This document shows positions 54,158 through 62,853 of a stretch of DNA of 64,000 nt, in pieces (position 1 is the first letter of the stretch; each line of letters opens with the position of its first letter). The stretch is from the NCBI RefSeq assembly GCF_028858515.1, contig NZ_JAPJZJ010000001.1, forward strand, positions 248,001 through 312,000, given 5' to 3'. A program made the translations under genes and the position numbers. This DNA comes from Aurantiacibacter sp. D1-12 (GTDB lineage: Bacteria > Pseudomonadota > Alphaproteobacteria > Sphingomonadales > Sphingomonadaceae). Under the pieces are notes generated by a model. It was not told where the DNA came from. It did not search any database and saw only the letters and a program-made list of their open reading frames with translations.

Positions 54158-54481
54158 ATGAAAAAGCTGAGTGCCATTTCTGCTGCGGTTTTTGCTGCCC
54201 TGATGCTGGTGGGAACGCCTGCATCCGCGCAGTCTTTCGACCGGGAGCGCGGTGATCGTGACCAGAACTCTGCTCGCGCGGAAATGCAGGCTGGCCGTAA
54301 CATGCCGATCCGCGAGATCGAGCGTCGCATTATCCCGCAAATGCGTGATGATGACGAGTATATCGGCTTTGAATACGATCCTACAGCACAGGCATACCGC
54401 CTCAAATTCATTCGCAACGGGCGGATGATCTGGGTCGATGTCGATGCGCAAACGGCGCGCGTCCTGCGCGTTTCGCGCTAA
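54158..54481 (+). CDS. Small PepSY-like exported protein
   Basis: A 107-residue protein. The signal peptide (about 1-24, MKKLSAISAAVFAALMLVGTPASA) is followed by a charged part and a PepSY-like core with IREIERRIIPQM, GFEYDPTAQAYRLKFIRNGRMIWVDVDAQTARVL. PepSY domains of this kind often lie beside a two-component system and may modulate it. Here a response regulator starts about 100 bp downstream. Confidence 0.75.
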   Translation: MKKLSAISAAVFAALMLVGTPASAQSFDRERGDRDQNSARAEMQAGRNMPIREIERRIIPQMRDDDEYIGFEYDPTAQAYRLKFIRNGRMIWVDVDAQTARVLRVSR

Positions 54482-54582
54482 GGGCCGCGACAATCCTCTC
54501 CCCACCGGAAACCTGCCACTCGCTTGACGCGTTCATGTTGTGAGCGCAACAATTCAGCACGATATTATACAGGGAATATTCG

Positions 54583-55260
54583 ATGCGTATTCTGATCGTT
54601 GAGGACGAGCCTACACTCGGGCAGCAACTCAAATCGACACTTGAACAGAACGGCTATGCCGTGGATCTGTCTACTGATGGTGAAGACGGCCATTTCCTTG
54701 GCAGTACAGAGGAATACGACGCTGTCGTGCTTGATCTGGGCTTGCCGGAAATTGACGGGCTGACCGTGCTAGGAATGTGGCGCAAGGAGGGGCGCAAGTT
54801 CCCCGTACTTGTACTGACCGCGCGTGACAGCTGGAGCGACAAGGTTGCTGGCCTCGATGCCGGTGCTGACGATTACCTAGCTAAGCCATTCCAGACCGAA
54901 GAGCTGATCGCTCGCCTGCGCGCGCTTATTCGCCGTGCCTCGGGCAACGCTTCGTCAGAGCTGACTGCAGGACAGGTTCGCCTAGACACCCGCTCAGGCC
55001 GCGTGACGCTGGATGGAGAGCCGGTGAAGCTGACCGCACAGGAATACAAGCTGCTTAGCTACCTGATGCACCATAAGGGCAAGGTGGTTAGTAGGACAGA
55101 GCTTATCGAACATATTTACGACCAGGATTTTGATCGCGATTCCAACACGATCGAAGTCTTCGTCACCCGCATCCGCAAGAAACTTGGCGCAGAAGTGATC
55201 ACGACGATCCGTGGCCTCGGTTACAGCCTCGACGACCCCGCAGACGCCCCCCGCGAATAG
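54583..55260 (+). CDS. Response regulator, OmpR/PhoP type
   Basis: A 225-residue regulator. The receiver has VEDEPTL, phospho-acceptor Asp51 in VLDLGLPEIDG and Lys in YLAKPF. The C-terminal winged helix (LTAQEYKLLSYLMHHKG, IEVFVTRIRKKL, IRGLGYSL) is of the OmpR type. The cognate kinase begins within its 3' end. PhoP-like systems sense envelope or cation signals. Confidence 0.95.
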   Translation: MRILIVEDEPTLGQQLKSTLEQNGYAVDLSTDGEDGHFLGSTEEYDAVVLDLGLPEIDGLTVLGMWRKEGRKFPVLVLTARDSWSDKVAGLDAGADDYLAKPFQTEELIARLRALIRRASGNASSELTAGQVRLDTRSGRVTLDGEPVKLTAQEYKLLSYLMHHKGKVVSRTELIEHIYDQDFDRDSNTIEVFVTRIRKKLGAEVITTIRGLGYSLDDPADAPRE

Positions 55261-56692
55261 CGGCAGCGACACTGGAGAAGTCACTCCGCTGGAGGAGGCA
55301 ACGGCCCAGGCCGAAGAAACAGTCGTGCCCGGTGATGTGTCGGTAGAAGAACAGGTAAGCCATACCGGCAGCCTGTCCCGCCGCATGATGATGATTGCAG
55401 CGGGCTGGATCATCATTCTGCTGTCGCTGGGCGGCGTCGCGCTGGATCGCATCCTGACCAGCCAGATAGAGGCGGAGTTCGACAACCGCCTGCTCATTCC
55501 GCTCAATTCGATGCTGCGCTCGGCGGAGGTGGACCCGGAATGGGGCATCCGCTTCAACTCGATCCTCGGCAACCAGTCCTATCTCGAACCGGGTAGCGGG
55601 TCGTACTGGCAGATCAGCGGCGAGGGGTACGAGCCGTTTCCGTCCAACTCGCTGTGGGACGATCGGCTTGTCGTGCGAGACGTCGTGGCATTGGAGCCGA
55701 TCTTCTACGACTCGGTACAGTTCCGCGAGGAAACGCTGCGCATGGCCCAGCGCACGGTGCAGTTGCCCGGTAGCGACGTGCAATGGCAATTCGTGGTCGC
55801 GCAGGATCGCGAAGTCATTGATAACCAGATCAGGCAGGTTCGCTCGACGCTCGTGTGGTCGTTCGCGATCCTTGGCATTGGTCTGTTCCTGATGGCGATG
55901 GCGCAGACCTGGTACGGGCTGGGCCCGCTGCGCCGCGTGCGGCAGGCCATCGCGCGCATTCGCACAACCGGTACCAACCGCGTGACCGAGCCGCTGCCGC
56001 TCGAAGTGTTGCCGATGGTGGATGAGCTCAACGCACTGCTCGCGCATTCGGAGAAGCAGGCAGAAGAAGCGCGCACCCATGCGGGCAATCTTGCCCACGC
56101 GCTGAAAACGCCGCTCACCGTTCTCAACAACGCTGCCCATGCCAAGTCGCCCGACCTTGATGACACGGTACTGCGCGAGGCGGACGTGATGCAGCGCCAT
56201 GTCGATCACCACCTCGCGCGCGCGCGCGCCGTGGGCCGCCGGGCAACGGGTCTTTCGCGTGCCAATGTGTTGGACAGTGCACAAGGCGTCGAACGCGCCG
56301 TATCACGGCTCTATCAGCATGTCCGCTTCGACATTGACGGCAAGCCAACCGATGTCGCGATTGAGCGGCAGGATCTTGACGAGCTGCTCGGCAACCTGAT
56401 CGAAAATGCCGCCAAGTACGGTGGCGGCAGCGTGTTCATCACTATCGACGCGGAGCCCAAGGCCAAAGACTGCGTGATCTGGATCGAGGATGACGGACGC
56501 GGCATTCCAGAGAAAGAACGCGATGCTATCTTCGGTCGCGGCGCGCGGCTGGATATGTCCAAGCCTGGCACCGGCCTCGGCCTCGCCATCGTGCGCGATG
56601 TTGCACAAATCTATGGTGGTGAGGTGGCGCTACACGAAAGTGAGGATCTGGGTGGCTTGCTGGTGAAGCTGACGCTGCCGCGGGCGGGGTAA
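55211..56692 (+). CDS. Sensor histidine kinase, PhoQ-like
   Basis: A 493-residue membrane kinase. Two hydrophobic segments (about 60-80 and 216-235) flank a periplasmic sensor. HAMP, phospho-acceptor His296 (LAHALKTPL), N-box (LLGNLIENAAKYGG), DDGRGIP and the GTGLGLAIV G-box are intact. The GTG at 55211 overlaps the response-regulator end by 50 bp; an internal start near 55385 would remove the low-complexity N-terminus, so the start is uncertain. Pairs with the regulator upstream. Confidence 0.9.
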   Translation: MASVTASTTPQTPPANSGSDTGEVTPLEEATAQAEETVVPGDVSVEEQVSHTGSLSRRMMMIAAGWIIILLSLGGVALDRILTSQIEAEFDNRLLIPLNSMLRSAEVDPEWGIRFNSILGNQSYLEPGSGSYWQISGEGYEPFPSNSLWDDRLVVRDVVALEPIFYDSVQFREETLRMAQRTVQLPGSDVQWQFVVAQDREVIDNQIRQVRSTLVWSFAILGIGLFLMAMAQTWYGLGPLRRVRQAIARIRTTGTNRVTEPLPLEVLPMVDELNALLAHSEKQAEEARTHAGNLAHALKTPLTVLNNAAHAKSPDLDDTVLREADVMQRHVDHHLARARAVGRRATGLSRANVLDSAQGVERAVSRLYQHVRFDIDGKPTDVAIERQDLDELLGNLIENAAKYGGGSVFITIDAEPKAKDCVIWIEDDGRGIPEKERDAIFGRGARLDMSKPGTGLGLAIVRDVAQIYGGEVALHESEDLGGLLVKLTLPRAG

Positions 56693-56819
56693 GTCTGAGA
56701 TGCTAATTGTTCATCTAAAGTGCGCGAAACCTTTCAGTTTGCTGACACGGCCGGTCAGCATCAATGCACGGCCTGTCTGATACAAATAGCGACAGTTCTT
56801 AATTCCAGGGGATTTTCCG

Positions 56820-57872
56820 ATGGCCAATAGGGTCTTCAAAATCATGTTTGCCAGTGCAGCAGCGTTAGGTCTGTCTGCCTGCGTCACCTATGGCGGCGTC
56901 GGTTACAGCACCGGCGGCTACTATGATGACGCCTATTACGATGATTACGGCTATTACGACTATGACGATGGCGCGCGCTATTACGGGTGGTACGACGACT
57001 TCTACTATCCGGGGGTAGGCGAGTACATTTACGACCGGTACGGGCGTGAGTATTTCTGGTCGATCCGTCACCGCGACTACTGGTACGGGCGCCGCGGCGG
57101 TTACAACGATTTCTACTTCAATTTCAGCCGCTATGGCTATCGTGTGCCGCATCGCTATCGCAGTTGGCACCGCTATAACCGCGACCACCGCTATCGTGAT
57201 CGTCGCTGGGGCCGCTACGACCGTGACTGGCGCTATGATCGCCACAGCCGCAGCCGCGAAAGCAATCTTGTGCAGGCAGTGAGCGATGCAGTGGAACAGC
57301 AGTATGACCGCCGCGAAGACCGTCGTGACCGGCGCGGGGACCGTACGGGCCGCCGCGATCAGCGCGGGGAAAACGTTGTACGGCAGCCGCGCCGTGATGA
57401 TCGTGCGGGGCGTTCCGAACGCCGGGGTGACCGGGTAACGCGCCCGCCGCGCCGCGATGACCGTGCAACGCGCCCGACGCGCCGTGATGACCGGGTGGCT
57501 CAACCGCCACGCCGTGAAGACCGCGCAAACCGTCCTGCCCGTAGGGTTGATCCGGTTGCGCGCCTTCCGCGCGAGAACGAACGAGGCGAGCGCCCCAATC
57601 GCCGTGATGATCGCACGGCGCGTCCGCCGCGCCGCGATGACCGTGCCCAGCGTCCTGATCGGCGCAATGATCGTGCCCGGCAGCCCGACCGCCGGAACGA
57701 TCGCGCGCAGCAGCCGCAACGCCAGCCGCGCGGACAGGCCGAGCGGCAACGTCCACAGCAGGCGGAACAGCCACAGCGTCGGCCGCGTGCAGAGCGCCGG
57801 CAATCGAGGCAAAACCCCGAGCGTAGCCAGCGCCGCGAGCGTGGTCAGCGGCAGGAACGTGAACCCGATTGA
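56820..57872 (+). CDS. Arg/Asp-rich repeat lipoprotein, hypothetical
   Basis: A 350-residue exported lipoprotein with the lipobox LSAC (Cys21). After it comes a Tyr/Asp/Gly-rich region (30-65), then an Arg/Tyr-rich part (about 80-145) and, from residue 191 to 300, eleven exact-register decapeptides of the type RRDDRAxRPx. The tail is Gln/Arg/Pro-rich. It resembles the RcnB-like protein at 26.8 kb in composition but not in the C-terminal domain. Function unknown; a polyampholyte that binds envelope polymers is possible. Confidence 0.75.
   Translation: MANRVFKIMFASAAALGLSACVTYGGVGYSTGGYYDDAYYDDYGYYDYDDGARYYGWYDDFYYPGVGEYIYDRYGREYFWSIRHRDYWYGRRGGYNDFYFNFSRYGYRVPHRYRSWHRYNRDHRYRDRRWGRYDRDWRYDRHSRSRESNLVQAVSDAVEQQYDRREDRRDRRGDRTGRRDQRGENVVRQPRRDDRAGRSERRGDRVTRPPRRDDRATRPTRRDDRVAQPPRREDRANRPARRVDPVARLPRENERGERPNRRDDRTARPPRRDDRAQRPDRRNDRARQPDRRNDRAQQPQRQPRGQAERQRPQQAEQPQRRPRAERRQSRQNPERSQRRERGQRQEREPD
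57390..57719 (+). repeat. Eleven 30-bp tandem units encoding Arg/Asp decapeptides
   Basis: Residues 191-300 of the lipoprotein: eleven ten-residue units, most starting RR(D/N)DR and ending with two or three polar residues and Pro. The register is kept with no insertion. Several units diverge (for instance RRVDPVARLP and RENERGERPN), so the array is old. Confidence 0.8.
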
Positions 57873-57910
57873 TTGCTGAGGCAAACAGCCTCGGCCATGA
57901 CGGGGGTGAG

Positions 57911-57941
57911 AAGCGCAGGAAGGCCTAGCTTTCCTGCGCTT
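57911..57941. terminator. Bidirectional terminator overlapping the chorismate mutase end
   Basis: AAGCGCAGGAA (57911-57921) pairs with TTCCTGCGCTT (57931-57941), followed by TTTT on the plus side. The chorismate mutase stop codon lies in its loop and 3' arm. Confidence 0.75.
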
Positions 57942-58218
57942 TTCTGTGGTGGCGGATCACCTCGTCGATAATGAACCGCAGCAGCTTCTCGCTGAACTCT
58001 GGATCCAGATCTGCCTCCACTGCCAGCGCGCGCAGACGGGCGATCTGTTCCTTCTCGCGGTCGGGATCGGCTGGGGGAAGGTCGCTCTTTGCCTTGTGCT
58101 CACCCACGGCCTGCGTGATGCGGAAACGCTCGGCCAGGATGTGAATAAGCGCCGCATCGATATTGTCGATACTGCGGCGGAATCCGGAGAGGACAGGGTC
58201 GATGTGCGGCTCTGTCAT
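57925..58218 (-). CDS. Chorismate mutase, AroQ (helical) type
   Basis: A 97-residue monofunctional chorismate mutase. The long first helix (FRRSIDNIDAALIHILAERFRITQAVGEHK) carries the Arg and Lys that bind chorismate, with IARL and FIIDEVIRHHR further on. The start at ATG 58218 (MTEPHIDP) fits the length of the family; the open frame continues upstream. It converts chorismate to prephenate for Phe and Tyr synthesis. Divergent from ispB. Confidence 0.92.
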   Translation of the reverse strand: MTEPHIDPVLSGFRRSIDNIDAALIHILAERFRITQAVGEHKAKSDLPPADPDREKEQIARLRALAVEADLDPEFSEKLLRFIIDEVIRHHRKAQES

Positions 58219-58331
58219 GGGGCGATGCTCTACTCTCTTTTCGTTGCGGTCGCTTCGTATGTGCGACCTCGTCGACAATGCGGCAGAAATGCTGACTTGC
58301 CAACCGTTCTCACACTCTTCATGGAGGCGGC

Positions 58332-59354
58332 ATGAGCGACAATGTCGTGCCTTTGAAACGCACCAATGGCGAAGACCGGCCCACGCTGGCGCCGATCCTT
58401 TCGCTGACGGCGACACCAATGAATGCGGTCAATTCTATCATCCTCGACCGGATGCAGAGCGAGATTCCGCTTATCCCTGCGCTTGCCGGTCACCTGATTT
58501 CCGGCGGTGGAAAGCGCATGCGGCCCATGCTTACGCTCGCCGGGGCAGAGGTTGTCGGATACCAGGGCACGCGCCACCACAAGCTCGCCGCCGCAGTCGA
58601 GTTCATCCATACCGCCACACTGCTGCACGATGATGTGGTGGACGGCAGCGAAACACGCCGAGGCAAGGAAACTGCGAACATCGTGTTCGGCAATCCCGCC
58701 ACCGTGCTGGTGGGGGATTTCCTGTTCAGCCGCGCGTTTGAACTGATGGTGGAGGACGGCAGTCTGAAGGTCCTCAAGATCCTCTCTGGTGCCAGCGCGA
58801 TCATCGCCCAGGGTGAGGTCGATCAGCTCGTCTCCCAGCGCAAGATCGAAACGTCCGAAGAACGCTATCTGCACATTATTGGCGCGAAGACCGCCGCGCT
58901 ATTTGCCGCCGCCAGCCGCATTTCCGCTGTCGTTGCCGAATGCAGCGAGGAAGAGGAAGTGGCGCTCGATGCTTACGGGCGCAATCTGGGCATCGCGTTC
59001 CAGCTGGTGGACGATGCTATCGACTACGATTCCGACGCTGCGGAAATGGGCAAGGACCGTGGCGATGATTTCCGTGAAGGCAAGATGACGCTTCCCGTGA
59101 TCCTCGCCTATGCGCGCGGGAACGAGGAAGAGCGCCGCTTCTGGCAGGACGCCATCGCCGGTTTCGCAGTCGAGGATGAAGACCTCGCTCACGCAGTGGA
59201 GCTGATCCGCAAGCACGATTGCGTTTCCGCCACCCGCGAACGCGCGCGACACTTCGCCCAGCGGGCTTGCGATGCACTCAACATCTTCCCCGATTCCGCC
59301 GCCCGCCGCGCAATGGTGGAAGCCGCCCAATTTGCGGTGGCGCGCGGATACTGA
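58332..59354 (+). CDS. ispB: Polyprenyl diphosphate synthase (octaprenyl-type)
   Basis: A 340-residue trans-isoprenyl synthase. The first Asp-rich motif is LLHDDVVDGSETRRG and the second is DDAIDYDSD. Residues around GGGKRMRP bind isopentenyl diphosphate. It makes the long side chain of ubiquinone. An ATGGAGG site precedes ATG 58332. The hrpB gene begins 9 bp after the stop. Confidence 0.92.
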   Translation: MSDNVVPLKRTNGEDRPTLAPILSLTATPMNAVNSIILDRMQSEIPLIPALAGHLISGGGKRMRPMLTLAGAEVVGYQGTRHHKLAAAVEFIHTATLLHDDVVDGSETRRGKETANIVFGNPATVLVGDFLFSRAFELMVEDGSLKVLKILSGASAIIAQGEVDQLVSQRKIETSEERYLHIIGAKTAALFAAASRISAVVAECSEEEEVALDAYGRNLGIAFQLVDDAIDYDSDAAEMGKDRGDDFREGKMTLPVILAYARGNEEERRFWQDAIAGFAVEDEDLAHAVELIRKHDCVSATRERARHFAQRACDALNIFPDSAARRAMVEAAQFAVARGY

Positions 59355-59363
59355 TCCGGTCGC

Positions 59364-61793
59364 GTGGCCGCCGATCTTCCCATACATGCTGTATTGCCGG
59401 ACCTGCTGGCGTCGCTTCGCGAGCGATCAAGCGCGGTGCTCGTCGCACCTCCCGGCGCGGGCAAGACTACTGCCGTCGCGCCTGCGCTGCTCGATGAGGA
59501 CTGGTGCACCGGCCAAATCATCATCACTTCACCCCGCCGCGTTGCAGCGCGTGCCGCGGCGGAGCGCATGGCGGAAATGCTCGGCGAGAAAGTGGGCGGG
59601 CGTGTCGGATACCTGACGCGGCTCGACAGCCAAAAAGGCAGCCGTATCAATGTCGTAACCGAAGCGATCCTGGTGAATCGGCTGCTCGAGGATCAGGAGC
59701 TTGAGGGCGTTTCCGCGGTGCTGTTTGACGAAGCGCACGAGCGGCATCTCGATAGCGATCTGGGACTGGCGCTCGCACTCGAGACACAAGGCGTTCTGCG
59801 TGAGGACCTGCGCATCTGCGTCATGTCCGCCACCATCGACGGTGCGCGCTTTGCGCAGCTGATGGGGGAGGGCACTTCGGTCATCGAAAGCGAGGGCAAG
59901 GCGTATCCGCTCACCGTGAAATGGCTTGGCGCATCGCCGGAGAAACGGTTGGAAGACGCCATGACGTCAGCCGTCCTGACCGCATGGAGAGAGGAGGAGG
60001 GCGATGTGCTGGCTTTCCTGCCTGGGGTGGGAGAAATCGCCCGCGTGCAGGAGCGACTGCAGGAGAAGCTGCCAAACACGCCGATCCTGCTGCTCCACGG
60101 ACAAATGCAGCCACAAGACCAACGCGCTGCCATTCGCCGCGACGCTGACGCGCGACGCCGCATTGTCTTGGCCACCAGCATTGCAGAGACCTCACTCACG
60201 CTTGATGGCGTCTCGGTGGTGGTCGATAGCGGTCTTGCACGTCGCGCCGAATACGACCGCGCGGCTGGCACGACGCACCTCGTCACCCAGCGTTCCAGCA
60301 GGGCTGCGGCGGCACAAAGGGCAGGGCGTGCAGCACGCCAAGGGCCGGGCGTTGCTTATCGGTTGTGGGAAGAGGCCGGACACGCGGGTCGGCCTGAGTT
60401 CGATGTTCCAGAGATACTGAGCGCCGATCTTTCGCCTCTGGTTCTCAGCCTTGCAAAATGGGGCGTTGCCGATCCGGCGAGCCTGCAATGGCTCGATCCG
60501 CCGCCCGAGGCATCGATTGACGCGGCCAGAACGCAGTTGATCGCGATGGGCGCTCTTTACGATGACGGGCGTATCACGCCGCATGGCAGCCAGATTGCCA
60601 GCCTGCCCATGGACCCGGTGTCCGGAGCTGCCGTTCTGTTCGGGGCCGAAATCTCACAGGCGCTTGATGCCGCCAAGCTGGTCGCATTGGTGCAGGAACG
60701 TGGGCTGGGTGGACGCGGCGAAGATCTTATGGCGCGCCTCCAGCGCTGGAGTGGTGATCGCGGTAAACGCGCCGATGGCGCCCGCAAACTCGCCGAGCGA
60801 TGGGCGAAGGCGGCTGAACGACTTGTTTCGGGCGCGGAACTGAATCGCGCACTCGATCCACCGCTGTTCCTCGCGATGGCGCGACCAGACTTTATTGCCA
60901 AGCGGCGCGATCATTCGGGCGAAAGCTGGATTTCCGCTGGCGGACGCGGCTTCACGCTTGATCCCGCGTCGCCACTGGCACGGGCAGAGTGGTTGGTGAT
61001 TGCCGATGCGCAGGGACAGGCTAAGGGCGCGCGGATTACGGCGGCTGCGGAATTGACCCAGCAGGACATCGAAAAGCACTTCGCACACCGGATTGTCACG
61101 ACAACGCAGGCCAAGTGGAACGAGAAGGAGGGCCGCGTTGAAGCGCGCAGCCAGAAGCGGCTCGGCGCAATCACCATTGCGAGTGGTCCGGACTCTGATC
61201 CCGATCCACAGGCGCTTGTTGATATCCTTGTGGAAAAGGCGGTGGAACGCCTGGGGACATTGCTTCCTCCCGGACTGCTGGCGAGGGCGCGGTTTGCGGG
61301 TGTGGACGCACTCAGCGAAACACAGTTGACCGAGCGCGCCGAGGATTGGCTCGCGCCCTTGCTGGCAGGCCGTAGGGATCTTGATGTGCCGCAAGGCCGA
61401 GTGGCAGAGGCGGCGCTGAACCTGCTTAGTTGGGACGAGCGTCAGCAACTCGACAACCGCGCGCCACGCCATTTCACCAGCCCGGCTGGCACGACTCACC
61501 CCATCGACTACGCAGGTGAACATGCGCCCAGCACCGAGGTCCGCGTGCAGGCGCTGTTCGGGCTCGACCAACACCCGATGATCGGCAACACTCCGCTGCT
61601 CATTCACCTGACGAGCCCTGCTGGCAGACCCATTCAGGCGACCCGCGACCTACCCGGTTTCTGGCGCGGCAGCTGGGCCGACGTGTGCAAGGATATGAGA
61701 GGGCGATACCCCAAACACCGTTGGCCGGAAGAGCCGTGGACCGAAAAGCCGAGCCTGAAGACAAAGAACGCCTTTAAAAACGCGGGCGGGTGA
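59364..61793 (+). CDS. hrpB: ATP-dependent helicase HrpB
   Basis: An 809-residue DExH RNA helicase-like protein. PPGAGKTT (Walker A), FDEAHERHLDSD (DEAH), MSATIDG and the QRAGRAARQGPG motif VI are present, with the HrpB-specific C-terminal domain in the last 300 residues. The start is GTG 59364, 9 bp downstream of the ispB stop. The biochemical role of HrpB is still poorly understood. Confidence 0.93.
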   Translation: MAADLPIHAVLPDLLASLRERSSAVLVAPPGAGKTTAVAPALLDEDWCTGQIIITSPRRVAARAAAERMAEMLGEKVGGRVGYLTRLDSQKGSRINVVTEAILVNRLLEDQELEGVSAVLFDEAHERHLDSDLGLALALETQGVLREDLRICVMSATIDGARFAQLMGEGTSVIESEGKAYPLTVKWLGASPEKRLEDAMTSAVLTAWREEEGDVLAFLPGVGEIARVQERLQEKLPNTPILLLHGQMQPQDQRAAIRRDADARRRIVLATSIAETSLTLDGVSVVVDSGLARRAEYDRAAGTTHLVTQRSSRAAAAQRAGRAARQGPGVAYRLWEEAGHAGRPEFDVPEILSADLSPLVLSLAKWGVADPASLQWLDPPPEASIDAARTQLIAMGALYDDGRITPHGSQIASLPMDPVSGAAVLFGAEISQALDAAKLVALVQERGLGGRGEDLMARLQRWSGDRGKRADGARKLAERWAKAAERLVSGAELNRALDPPLFLAMARPDFIAKRRDHSGESWISAGGRGFTLDPASPLARAEWLVIADAQGQAKGARITAAAELTQQDIEKHFAHRIVTTTQAKWNEKEGRVEARSQKRLGAITIASGPDSDPDPQALVDILVEKAVERLGTLLPPGLLARARFAGVDALSETQLTERAEDWLAPLLAGRRDLDVPQGRVAEAALNLLSWDERQQLDNRAPRHFTSPAGTTHPIDYAGEHAPSTEVRVQALFGLDQHPMIGNTPLLIHLTSPAGRPIQATRDLPGFWRGSWADVCKDMRGRYPKHRWPEEPWTEKPSLKTKNAFKNAGG

Positions 61794-61807
61794 ATTAGGG
61801 GAACGCT

Positions 61808-62089
61808 ATGGCAGAAGCACGTATCTACAAGCGCCCGCAAAGCGCGATGCAATCCGGCAAGGCTCTCACCGATCAGTGGGTGCTCGATTTCGTTCCGGCA
61901 GAGGCGAAGAAGCCCGATCCGCTGATGGGCTGGGCCGGCAGCGGCGATACGCGCCAGCAGGTGCAACTAAAGTTTCCGAGCTGCGAGGCTGCGCAGGCCT
62001 ATGCCGAAAAATACGGCATAGGCGCGCGCGTCCATACGGTGCCGGCGAAGAAGCTGAAAATTCAGGCCTACGCCGACAACTTCCGTTAA
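61808..62089 (+). CDS. Complex I accessory subunit, NDUFS4 type
   Basis: A 93-residue protein of the ETC_C1_NDUFA4/NDUFS4 family, an accessory subunit of complex I found in alphaproteobacteria and mitochondria. The core is ARIYKRPQSAMQSGKA, WVLDFVPAEAKKPDPLMGWAGSGDT and the end RVHTVPAKKLKIQAYADNF. It stands apart from the nuo operon, as usual for this subunit. The stop overlaps the convergent gene by 4 bp. Confidence 0.92.
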   Translation: MAEARIYKRPQSAMQSGKALTDQWVLDFVPAEAKKPDPLMGWAGSGDTRQQVQLKFPSCEAAQAYAEKYGIGARVHTVPAKKLKIQAYADNFR

Positions 62090-62619
62090 TTCTCCATTGC
62101 TTCCGCTTCTTCGAGCGTAATGCCGTATTCAGGCGTTGCGGTTGCGCCCTGCCAGCGCGCTTCACCTGATTCGACCGCTGCCCGGCAATCGCTTGCATCG
62201 TGGCCGATGTCTTCATGCATATAGAAAAGATTGCTAGCATAGTCGCCGGTGAAGCGGATATCATCGCAGTCGCCATCGTTGGGGTAGTTCCCGGCATCAT
62301 CGCCATAGACAATGGCGTCGGTGCTTGCCGGTTCTTCGAACAGCGGATTTAGCGTGATTGTGCCGGCGTCAAAAGCTGCGATGCAATCGGCGGCGTCCTG
62401 CCCAATGTGATCTGTATTTCGTTCGTCGGCACCGGGCATCGCACTGCCTTCAAAACGAACATCATCACATTCGCCATCGTTGGCATACATGCTGGCGTTG
62501 GTGCCGAAATCAATTCCGGAGGCTTCCGCCGCTCCACCGGCTGCAGGGCTGCCTTCGCCGCAGCCGGAAAGTGCCAGCGCCAAAGTAGCCGCGCCGAGTG
62601 AAAGTGTCGAAATTTTCAT
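62086..62619 (-). CDS. Lipoprotein with two DGECDD-type repeats
   Basis: A 177-residue exported lipoprotein. The start ATG 62619 (MKISTLSLG) gives a signal peptide with the lipobox LSGC (Cys20). The mature part has two related blocks: SMYANDGECDDVRFEG and GNYPNDGDCDDIRFTG, each followed by a DATDC-like segment (GQDAADC, GHDASDC). Paired cysteines suggest disulfides, and the acidic residues a bound calcium. Similar repeat units occur in other sphingomonad exported proteins. Function unknown. Confidence 0.75.
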   Translation of the reverse strand: MKISTLSLGAATLALALSGCGEGSPAAGGAAEASGIDFGTNASMYANDGECDDVRFEGSAMPGADERNTDHIGQDAADCIAAFDAGTITLNPLFEEPASTDAIVYGDDAGNYPNDGDCDDIRFTGDYASNLFYMHEDIGHDASDCRAAVESGEARWQGATATPEYGITLEEAEAMEN

Positions 62620-62701
62620 GGAGTTCCCCCTTGGTTGTTCGGCGCCGTTATGCGCGTTTCCGGAACACTTGCAATCCCATAATCCTGGCCCCATATGCGC
62701 T

Positions 62702-62794
62702 GCGGGAGTCGGGTGGACGTTCGCGTTTGCTCACCGGGTCAGGTCCGGAAGGAAGCAGCCCAGGTAAATGGCAGCGGGTCGCTCGGCTCCTTTT
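62702..62794 (+). ncRNA. ffs: Signal recognition particle RNA (4.5S type)
   Basis: Contains the strongly conserved SRP RNA core GGTCAGGTCCGGAAGGAAGCAGCC near 62738-62760 by position: the symmetric loop and GGAA tetraloop that bind Ffh. The 5' and 3' ends (GGGAGTCGG and CTCGGCTCC) can pair, and TTTT follows. Ends are estimated from this pairing. It precedes dnaX, as often in alphaproteobacteria. Confidence 0.93.
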
Positions 62795-62853
62795 CACAAC
62801 ATCATCCGACATGTGCGATGACAATCGCGTGAGCAGCGCCTAGTCTCATTGCC

